Source: SHAN690 sp038131955
Lineage (GTDB): Bacteria; Bacteroidota; Bacteroidia; Flavobacteriales_G; Salibacteraceae
Length of the DNA stretch: 64,000 nucleotides
Reading direction: 5' to 3'
NCBI GenBank assembly: GCA_038131955.1
Contig: JAYPQK010000011.1
Coordinates: 154,382 to 218,381, forward strand
Made by a program: the position numbers and the translations under genes. Below the pieces are notes generated by a model. It did not search any database. It was not told where the DNA came from and was given only the letters and a program-made list of their open reading frames with translations. Shown here one piece after another: positions 43,762 to 49,754 of the stretch (position 1 is its first letter; the number at the start of each line of letters is the position of its first letter).

Positions 43762-43792
43762 CCAATGTAACAAGATTTTACAACCTGTTCAA
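43762..43792 (-). promoter_or_regulatory. Candidate acs promoter
   Basis: Minus strand: TTG (43790-43792), 20-base spacer, TACATTGG (43762-43769). One mismatch to TAnnTTTG. Implies a leader of about 100 bases. Confidence 0.4.
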
Positions 43793-43820
43793 GCAGGAGA
43801 AACTTCATGAAGACCTCATT

Positions 43821-44095
43821 TCATAAATGGATCATCGCTTGAAGATTTATTTGATTCGCCAATAGACTACCTCTTGTATTTCTAGAGTACTCAACGGTAA
43901 TTTTTGCGTTGTGACCACTCAAGTACCAGTTGGCGCCAACAGACCATGTCTGAGCAGGATCCGAAAATGCTTCGAGTTCACGAATGCTATAGCTTGCATA
44001 GGGTTGAAGGTCTCCGGCTTCAGAAAACGATGGAAACGTATAACCGGTTTACGCATAGATTATCCTACCTGTCGCAATAAGATCACTTGAATTAG
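43821..44095 (-). pseudogene. C-terminal remnant of a phosphate-selective-porin-like gene
   Basis: Minus-strand translation ends GYTFPSFSEAGDLQPYASYS ... WSVGANWYLSGHNAKITVEYS (pieces of 20 and 21 letters shortened here: WSVGANWYLSGHNAK) ... NQINLQAMIHL stop. The VNWYLxGHNAKITxEY strand and the final QxxLQAMI-L are the end of porin O/P-like barrels. Upstream, the same frame reads SDLIATGRIIYA, then TAA, then TGYTF, so a stop interrupts it. Everything before is missing and replaced by the neighbouring remnant. Dead gene, ~75 codons left. Confidence 0.7.
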
Positions 44096-44762
44096 TTAAT
44101 CTATAATTAGGTCCAAAGTCGAAATTGTAAAGCGTGGTGATCTTACTTTGGGTTTTCTCGTATACTGGAAGTCATAGGTGAGCATAATCTCATGGGTTCC
44201 TATACTTTCAATACGCAATTTACTCAAGGGAATGTCAAATGCATAACCTAGTTTGAGTTATTCAGTGAATGAAAATGCCGCCAAAACTCCGGCAGGGTTG
44301 TGGTAGCGGTACATCGCGCCGAGCCAAATTCGTTCAGACAGAACCGCCGAAACGGTCAGATCAACTTCAATAGGCGCATTCTGAACCACCCTCAATTGGG
44401 TGGATGGCCTGATCTCCAGGTCTCGATTCACCTCATAGATGGCTCCCGTGACCAAATAGTAATGTCTACGTTCTGCTCCGGCTGAATTGGAAAAGCGGAC
44501 TTGATCCTTATAGTAGTCCGTTTCAATGATATTTGGAACCGAGTACCACCATTGGAAACATCGGAATCTCGAACTCGTCGACGTCATAGCCATCATTGGA
44601 GAAGCCGGAGGTTGAGTTAGAGACGTAGCCATTGGTATCCGGATCAAGAACGTCCGAACCGGATTGGTAAATAAACCCCTTCGTTTCAGCATAGCCCCTA
44701 TCATGGACCAGAATGACCATGAAAGAGAATAAAAAAAGTACCTGAAGTAGGTTCTTAAACAT
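44096..44762 (-). pseudogene. Deletion chimera: start of T9SS substrate joined to end of PorP/SprF
   Basis: From ATG 44762 the frame encodes a signal peptide and KGFIYQSGSDVLDPDTNGYV, then GFSNDGYDVDEFEIPMF. This is the conserved beginning of very large T9SS type B surface proteins. Near 44550 it shifts frame and the translation becomes the end of a PorP/SprF protein (SVPNIIETDYYKD, RRHYYLVTGAIYEVN, LEIRPSTQLRVVQNAPIEVD, GAMYRYHNPAGVLAAF). A TAA at 44258-44260 then interrupts LKLGYAFDIPLSKLR ... IGTHEIMLTYDF, which ends at 44096. So it contains a deletion that joined two adjacent genes, a frame change and a nonsense codon. PorP/SprF genes usually sit directly after such substrates. Confidence 0.78.
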
Positions 44763-44931
44763 AGGGCAGATCGCAGGTGTACTAATTTACGGGATTATTG
44801 TTCCACTTTGGGATTCATAAGCTTCTATCCAATTAAGAAGCAGCAATTTCACACTGAGAAAATGGAAGAATCTGATCATGGCGCACGACTCAATCCTTGA
44901 GGCTAAACGCAGTTGTTTTGAGTCTTAAAGC

Positions 44932-44961
44932 TTGTCAGTTCGTGACATCCCATTAGATTTG
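44932..44961 (+). promoter_or_regulatory. Promoter of the lipoprotein gene
   Basis: TTG (44932-44934), exactly 19 bases, TAGATTTG (44954-44961): a full match to the bacteroidal consensus, 30 bases before the ATG at 44992. It argues against any start upstream of 44992. Confidence 0.75.
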
Positions 44962-44991
44962 CGTGCTAACCGTTCCAAATCATCTAAGAAA

Positions 44992-45816
44992 ATGACACGA
45001 CTGAACCGCTTCGCTGCCGCCGCTATTGCAGGATTTGCCCTTGTTTTAAGTTCATGCGGAGGCGAAGAAGCCCCTTCCGGCCCTAAGTACAACTTTGAAA
45101 GAGCAGAAACCCTTCCTGATGGATATCTACAGGAATTGGGAATCATCAAAACCAACATTGAAGTAACAGCTAAGCTTTATGAAGACATGAATGCTAGTGG
45201 TTACTCTTTTTCAGAGGGTATCCGTCTTTCGGCTGGAAAATCATTCAGCGGTTCTACAAAACAAGCACTGGGTATTGGTGCGGTCGGTAGCGACATGGTT
45301 TATTGTTCCGCGTTCGGACAGACACAAAGCGCGATGAGTCGCATGGAAGGCTTGATGAAAACAGCAGGAGCGCTAGGCGTTGCTGAAGCTTTTGACCAAG
45401 AACTGATCGAGAAGATGGCGAGTGAGGACACAACCATCAACAAGAGTGTACTTCTTACAAAAGCGTATCTGAATGCCAAAGATCAGTTGTTCTCAGAGGA
45501 GCGAGCTCAATACGCTACATTCATGGTGATCGGAGGCTGGCTTGAGGGATTGCACGTTGTATCTCAGCTAGCAAAAGATAATATCGCCAACGACAATGTA
45601 CGTATCGGACTTTGGAGTGTGGTTGATTCCTACGACAACGTAGTACACATGTGCGAGGTTTTCCAATCGAATGCAGAGATGAAGAAGATTGCTGATCAAT
45701 TGAATGAAATTTCTCCTCAGATCAACAAGATCAAGAAGCAAGCGAAGAAGTTCAAGCCAGAGGATGTAGCCGAATTAGCCGAGGCTGTCGGAGCAATGAG
45801 GAATAACTTGTACTAA
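44992..45816 (+). CDS. Helical lipoprotein of unknown function
   Basis: A 274-residue lipoprotein with signal peptide and lipobox FALVLSSC (Cys about 22). The mature protein is almost entirely helical (KYNFERAETLPDGYLQELGI, FMVIGGWLEGLHVVSQLAKD, EISPQINKIKKQAKKFKPED) and without aromatic-rich strands. No family recognised. Transcribed alone from the consensus promoter, and ended by a terminator that overlaps the tRNA-Pro promoter. Confidence 0.75.
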   Translation: MTRLNRFAAAAIAGFALVLSSCGGEEAPSGPKYNFERAETLPDGYLQELGIIKTNIEVTAKLYEDMNASGYSFSEGIRLSAGKSFSGSTKQALGIGAVGSDMVYCSAFGQTQSAMSRMEGLMKTAGALGVAEAFDQELIEKMASEDTTINKSVLLTKAYLNAKDQLFSEERAQYATFMVIGGWLEGLHVVSQLAKDNIANDNVRIGLWSVVDSYDNVVHMCEVFQSNAEMKKIADQLNEISPQINKIKKQAKKFKPEDVAELAEAVGAMRNNLY

Positions 45817-45842
45817 TTCTTCGGAATATTAAGAGATAGTTT

Positions 45843-45850
45843 TACATTTG
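45843..45850 (+). promoter_or_regulatory. -7 box for tRNA-Pro inside the upstream terminator
   Basis: TACATTTG directly in front of the hairpin. A start point about seven bases downstream would fall within the left arm of the terminator stem. Confidence 0.45.
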
Positions 45851-45879
45851 CCGTCCTTTTGAAAAGGATGGCTTTTTTG
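45850..45879 (+). terminator. Terminator of the lipoprotein gene
   Basis: GCCGTCCTTTT / GAAAAGGATGGC stem (one G-T pair) and six T's, about 35 bases after the stop. Confidence 0.8.
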
Positions 45880-45890
45880 TTCTTTCTTTT

Positions 45891-45965
45891 CGGGGTGTAG
45901 CGTAGCCCGGTTATCGCGCCTGCTTTGGGAGCAGGAGGTCGCGGGTTCGAATCCTGCCACCCCGA
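45891..45965 (+). tRNA. tRNA-Pro(TGG)
   Basis: Acceptor CGGGGTG with CACCCCG, anticodon stem CCTGC/GCAGG around TTTGGGA (anticodon TGG), T-loop TTCGAAT, discriminator A. C1-G72 is normal for bacterial tRNA-Pro. Confidence 0.95.
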
Positions 45966-45969
45966 CGAA

Positions 45970-45994
45970 GGTCTCCAGTGGAGACCTTTTTTTT
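45970..45994 (+). terminator. Terminator between tRNA-Pro and tRNA-Arg
   Basis: GGTCTCC-AGT-GGAGACC and eight T's. The T-run ends exactly at the first base of tRNA-Arg, leaving no room for a separate promoter. Confidence 0.85.
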
Positions 45995-46068
45995 AACCCA
46001 ATAGCTCAGCTGGATAGAGCAACTGCCTTCTAAGCAGTAGGTCTCAGGTTCGAATCCTGATTGGGTCA
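45995..46068 (+). tRNA. tRNA-Arg(TCT)
   Basis: D-arm TAGCTCAGCTGGATAGAGC, anticodon stem ACTGC/GCAGT around CTTCTAA (anticodon TCT, reading AGA/AGG), T-arm TCAGG-TTCGAAT-CCTGA. The acceptor is AACCCAA with TTGGGTC: six pairs are good, but position 1-72 is A with C. Discriminator A. Either the 5' base is unusual or the mature end is set by the processing site. Confidence 0.9.
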
Positions 46069-46077
46069 CTTTGATCG

Positions 46078-46106
46078 AAGCCTCATCGTTCTGCGTTGAG
46101 GCTTTT
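46078..46106 (+). terminator. Terminator of tRNA-Arg
   Basis: AGCCTCA, eleven-base loop, TGAGGCT and a T-run, ten bases after the tRNA. Confidence 0.75.
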
Positions 46107-46582
46107 CATTATGAGCCAGCGGTCGTCTTTATTCTCTTGAAAGTGTTGGTACGACTCGGCTTAACCCTTTTCGCCCCTTTCAACTTTAACCCTTACGGTT
46201 TGAGATTTTCATATAAATGACTGGCAAATTAATTAACTTTTGATTTACTCAAATTTAGCTGTTATTCATTATCTACCGCCCTTTATTCTCAGTAAACGTC
46301 CTCCAGATTGAGTGGTCTTGTAATCTGCTATACTTTGGGCATTGAGAGAAAGTGAAAACAAAAGCGAAGACAGAACAGTAAGGAATCATAGGTAAAAGTT
46401 TGATGGCGAATTTACTCTAAAGTTGTTCTCGCCATAAAGCCCTTGAAACACAAAAGCCCCTACAAAAGGTAGAGGCAGTGGAATTTCTCAATAATCTCTC
46501 GCTGTGAAATCAGTCTGAAAAGCCAAGGCTAGGCAGAAGGCAGAGGCAGAAACAGAAACAGGAACAGACGCATGACTCAAAA
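46107..46582. other. 476-bp AT-rich spacer
   Basis: No open frame with coding character. It contains the first copy of the duplicated terminator (46444-46476), an inverted repeat GGCGA...TCGCC around 46402-46433, and a low-complexity CAGAGGCAGAAACAGAAACAGG run (about 46541-46566, printed shortened). Confidence 0.6.
46444..46476 (-). terminator. Terminator copy 1 of the duplicated element
   Basis: Minus strand: GCCTCTAC - CTTTT - GTAGGGGC followed by TTTTGTGTTTCA. It ends the 46583-47329 gene. A near-identical copy is at 48807-48841. Confidence 0.7.
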
Positions 46583-47329
46583 TTAGAAAGGTACAGATGG
46601 GGCATTACCTTCAACAACCTCCATTTCTTCAGGGGTAACTAGAATGTAGTATGACCCCCTAATATCGATCAAGTAAGGCTTTGATGATTCAATTCCACTA
46701 ATCGTCAATTTCAACGAATCGGACTTTCTTTCATATCCACTATACGGATATGTCCAAGCTCCATCTATCCAACATTCTCTATTGATACTGCTGTAATCAT
46801 CTGCCCACCATTTATCATAACCTGATCTTCTAGTATAAATTTGAACGGGCAGGAAATAAGTTCCTGCAGCCGTAATCCCAAACTGCCCTTCCTCTTGGTC
46901 GTTGAGATTTCTGTACAGTTCAATCGTAATTGAATCGTCTGAAATTCTAGACATGTTATATATATTATACCATGGTAAGACCTCAATTTCTTGCTCTGAA
47001 TAATCCTCAACAAGATTATTATTAACAGATAAACTTGTCGAATACGTAGCAGGTTTATAATAGTTATGAGTTAAGATATTCGTCTGCCCACCTGACTCTT
47101 CTAAACTGTCTCCATCACCAAAATTCCAGACCCGAGAGTAACCATTCAGAGAGCAATAAAGAAACTCAACATCAGTCAAACAGCGTATCTTTTCTGGTGG
47201 TGTTCCATACTCAGAGTACGCAGCCACTTCATAGCAAGCTGTAGCTTGGAATGGATTTAATACTTCACAGGAAGTGCATTGGAGTAAAATCAAAATCGTT
47301 GCAAGGGCGCTAAGAAATTTATGTCTCAT
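46583..47329 (-). CDS. PKD-domain lipoprotein of unknown function
   Basis: A 248-residue lipoprotein (lipobox LLQCTSC, Cys about 21). About 45-120 has a PKD-like fold (RVWNFGDGDSLEE, then NYYKPATYSTSLSVNN); residues 125-240 are a strand-rich domain without a match. It overlaps the stop/start of the upstream gene by four bases, so the pair is coupled. AT-rich codon use differs from the core genes around it. PKD domains are common in surface proteins binding glycans or other proteins, so this may be the exposed partner of the upstream protein (inference). Confidence 0.7.
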   Translation of the reverse strand: MRHKFLSALATILILLQCTSCEVLNPFQATACYEVAAYSEYGTPPEKIRCLTDVEFLYCSLNGYSRVWNFGDGDSLEESGGQTNILTHNYYKPATYSTSLSVNNNLVEDYSEQEIEVLPWYNIYNMSRISDDSITIELYRNLNDQEEGQFGITAAGTYFLPVQIYTRRSGYDKWWADDYSSINRECWIDGAWTYPYSGYERKSDSLKLTISGIESSKPYLIDIRGSYYILVTPEEMEVVEGNAPSVPF

Positions 47330-48702
47330 GATACTGTTACTATTATTAATCCAAGATAAATCACTCCCAATGCCGTTATCACTTGCTGGTGTAATAAACT
47401 TTTAATTCTTTCTTCTGAGTCTTCCTTCAAATAATTTGACCCAACCAATAGATTATTCACCTTAACGTCTTCTTTATAGACAGTTGTAAGTTTAACTCTC
47501 TTTTTCTTAACACTGGTTGATTGGTCGTATTTAACCATTTCACCTGTTCTCCACTTAAAAACGCCTCGCTTAAAGAATTTTCCACTGCTCGTCCTCATTA
47601 GATCTCCAGAAAATCTGTCAGAGACATAAAATTCATAATGATCTAAAACAGAAGACTTCTCTATTTTAAGAGTTAATCTTGAAGATGTTTTAAAGTTTTG
47701 TCCCCCAATGTTGACTTCTGGAATCTCTGCAGTTTCAAGAGGAAACCAATCAATCACGGATTCATCAACTACGGAGTTGTCTCGTTCGATATATTGAACT
47801 TCTCCTCTCTGATTCAAAGTAAATGAGTATACCCCTTCCCTCATTTTCAAAAGACGCGTACTATTTAAATCTATAAAACTTTTTGAGCTAGCTATATCAA
47901 TTCGTTTAGCACTCGCGAGGGCGCCTATGACACTTTGAATTTTGTCTTGCGCTTCATTACCCAATTGACTGCCCTCCATAAGATTTTTCAACTGAATAGC
48001 ATCTTCGTAATTCTCATTCTCTAGATACTTATTAATTGAGGTCATTCCTCTCATTGAAACTCCTTCGACTGTTGTGTTTCTGATCTCCTCATCTGGAATT
48101 CTTGATGCCAAATCGAATGCCTCAGAGTAATTCTCCTTTGCGGCATTACTCAATGCCTGATCAGCAAGTTCAGTGGAATATTTCTTGACGACTGATTGAT
48201 ATTCGAAATATTTATCTGGATATGACAAATCCATCATCAAACGATACGCACCACGAACATCACCCGACTTCATTGATTCGCTAATTGAAGCATATCTCTG
48301 AAAATCTTTTCGCTGGAGAATCGCGCGATATTCTGCTTGGTCTGCAAACAGAAATTGACCATTAAAATATCCCTTTTCGTAATAAGCGTATTTATCTTTA
48401 AAATTAACCTGAATAAGTCCAAGATTTGTATAGACATCTTCGAAAACGTATCTCATCTCATTACGTCCCATATTCTGGAATCTATTCACACTCGCATAAT
48501 TTAGTTCGTCAGCTGAACCAAAGTAGAACCACCCTTGCCCTCTACCATCAGTGCAAAAGGAGAATTCATTGAACCCAATTGTTCCTTCAACTTCCTCCGT
48601 GACGTAATACTTATCACAATTCTGCGCTTTTAAAGTTTCCAACTGGACTAACAAAGAACAAATGATGAGAACTGTAAGCGTTCTTCTAATTCGAATTTTC
48701 AT
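47326..48702 (-). CDS. Uncharacterised exported protein with C-terminal membrane helix
   Basis: A 458-residue protein with a signal peptide (MKIRIRRTLTVLIICSLLVQ to about residue 26). About 30-130 is strand-rich with aromatic residues. About 130-265 is helical and TPR-like (AYRLMMDLSYPDKYFEYQSV, SNAAKENYSEAFDLASRIPD, NKYLENENYEDAIQLKNLME). About 270-420 returns to strands. A final hydrophobic helix (about 438-458) is followed by no tail, so it looks anchored by its C-terminus. No family recognised. It is the first gene of the two-gene module and overlaps the PKD lipoprotein gene. Confidence 0.7.
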   Translation of the reverse strand: MKIRIRRTLTVLIICSLLVQLETLKAQNCDKYYVTEEVEGTIGFNEFSFCTDGRGQGWFYFGSADELNYASVNRFQNMGRNEMRYVFEDVYTNLGLIQVNFKDKYAYYEKGYFNGQFLFADQAEYRAILQRKDFQRYASISESMKSGDVRGAYRLMMDLSYPDKYFEYQSVVKKYSTELADQALSNAAKENYSEAFDLASRIPDEEIRNTTVEGVSMRGMTSINKYLENENYEDAIQLKNLMEGSQLGNEAQDKIQSVIGALASAKRIDIASSKSFIDLNSTRLLKMREGVYSFTLNQRGEVQYIERDNSVVDESVIDWFPLETAEIPEVNIGGQNFKTSSRLTLKIEKSSVLDHYEFYVSDRFSGDLMRTSSGKFFKRGVFKWRTGEMVKYDQSTSVKKKRVKLTTVYKEDVKVNNLLVGSNYLKEDSEERIKSLLHQQVITALGVIYLGLIIVTVS

Positions 48703-48806
48703 TTCTAAAAGTTTAGCATTTCAAAGTTGGTGTTTTTGAATATCAACTAGTTGTCATTTGAAAATAATTGTTTAACCACATCAAAATTTCCTGCATCACA
48801 CCCCCC

Positions 48807-48841
48807 TGAAACACAAAAAGCCCCTACCAGAAGGTAGAGGC
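48807..48841 (-). terminator. Terminator copy 2 of the duplicated element
   Basis: Minus strand: GCCTCTACC-TTCT-GGTAGGGGC, then TTTTTGTGTTTCA. The hairpin arms and the GTGTTTCA flank match the copy at 46444-46476. It would end transcripts coming from the OmpA/integrase side. Confidence 0.7.
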
Positions 48842-49037
48842 TCTTATGGTGGAGTTAAGCATAGTAACTACGATTCCAGAAGAACACTGAGAAGTAAAAT
48901 TATTAAGGAGATTAACTTAAAAGGGGTTTATCAAATTGATCGGATCAGAGATGTTAATGATAAACGAATAATGGTATATAGGATAACCCTTAAGAAGTAA
49001 TTATCCATGAAACAAAAAACCTAAGTGAGCAAAGCGA

Positions 49038-49070
49038 GCTAAGTGTGCTAAGTGTGCTAAGTGTGCTAAG
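49038..49070. repeat. Nine-base tandem repeat
   Basis: GCTAAGTGT repeated three times plus GCTAAG, preceded by a diverged unit (CTAAGTGAGC, AAAGCGAGC). Non-coding. Confidence 0.8.
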
Positions 49071-49084
49071 AAGTTTTCCAATAA

Positions 49085-49314
49085 CTACCTATTCTCCAAA
49101 ATCAAAAATTCAGTTCTTCGATTGGCAGCTCTGCCCTCTTCTGTATCGTTAGTAGCAAAAGGAACCGTTTCCCAAAAACCTTGGTATTCTATTCTATCGC
49201 CAGAAACTCCAAGCTACTCAATGTATGGCTTATCCTTTGTCACCATAGTCTGATTGAGCATAAAGACTGAATGAAACCAATACAAAAAAGTACTGAAAGG
49301 ATGGTGATTCTCAT
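49085..49314 (-). pseudogene. OmpA-family gene reduced to signal peptide and C-terminal end
   Basis: From ATG 49314 the minus strand encodes a signal peptide (MRITILSVLFCIGFIQSLCS) that soon stops. In a different frame the translation MVTKDKPYIE-stop-LGVSGDRIEYQGFWETVPFA, then TNDTEEGRAANRRTEF and LILENR-stop, matches the end of an OmpA/peptidoglycan-binding domain (the TxEGRAxNRRxEF signature). The middle of the gene is gone, the frames disagree, and a stop interrupts the tail. Clear pseudogene by internal deletion. Confidence 0.72.
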
Positions 49315-49507
49315 AACCGTGTTTCGCTCAAAATTAAGTTTTGAATCTTTTTACCATTAACTCTATACCTAAGCATTATAAGGACGATGCTATATACCAA
49401 AATATTGGGTTACACTATAACCTTGAAACCCTGACCAAAACAAAAAACCGATTTAAACCAACCCACCCGTGAGATAATTTGGTGACTTAGGTTTTAGGGT
49501 TCAGGTT

Positions 49508-49750
49508 TTAGTTGGTTTTGAGGGATAATAAGGGTTTAAATACTATAAACGGCATATCCTCCTCGGTTAATTCAGCCACCTCTAAACCCCTTAAATAGGT
49601 TAGGGATACGTTCAGGCTTGAATGACCCATAACCTTCTGTAGCTTCACTAATGAGCCTGTAAGCTTGTGGATTTCTATCGCCCCAGAGTGTTTGAAAGAG
49701 TAAAGAGTCTGATTGAAGTAATCAGGAGGCTTATCAGTTGTTAACTTCAA
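49508..49750 (-). pseudogene. 5'-truncated tyrosine recombinase (integrase)
   Basis: About 80 codons. The translation includes YSFKHSGAIEIHKLTGSLVK (20 residues) and VMGHSSLNVSLTYLRGLE. These hold the HxxA-like box, the GHSS His region and the nucleophile Tyr of the C-terminal catalytic domain of phage/ICE-type integrases. The N-terminal arm-binding part and the first catalytic Arg are missing. An in-frame TGA belonging to the end of the upstream phosphatase gene blocks any extension. It marks an integrated element that has lost its integrase. Confidence 0.72.
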
Positions 49751-49754
49751 TTTT

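Larger units (their letters stand above)
48703..49084. other. 382-bp spacer without a supported gene
   Basis: Holds the second copy of the duplicated terminator (48807-48841) and a 49-codon open stretch on the plus strand ending at 49000 (GVYQIDRIRD, MVYRITLKK) that lacks a good start. The nine-base tandem repeat lies at the right end. Nothing else recognisable. Confidence 0.5.
46069..49754. mobile_element. Putative decayed genomic island next to tRNA-Arg
   Basis: Between tRNA-Arg and the phosphatase gene the base composition falls (AT-rich genes and spacers). It holds two genes without recognised relatives, duplicated terminators, an OmpA-family gene reduced to its ends, a nine-base tandem repeat, and the last ~80 codons of a tyrosine integrase. 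The integrase fragment abuts the phosphatase stop. I see no second copy of the tRNA-Arg 3' end near 49.75 kb, so the borders are not proven. The island call rests on composition, content and position. Confidence 0.45.

Noticed and set aside
44932..44991. TTG start 20 codons before the lipoprotein ATG
   Set aside because: It is the -33 element of a perfect promoter, so it is not transcribed.
46541..46566. Short CAGAAA-type run as a possible CRISPR or repeat array
   Set aside because: Irregular low-complexity sequence without spacers; no CRISPR array or cas genes anywhere in the window.
48842..49000. 49-codon plus-strand open stretch ending MVYRITLKK
   Set aside because: Looks protein-like but has no usable start and no recognised family; possibly another remnant.
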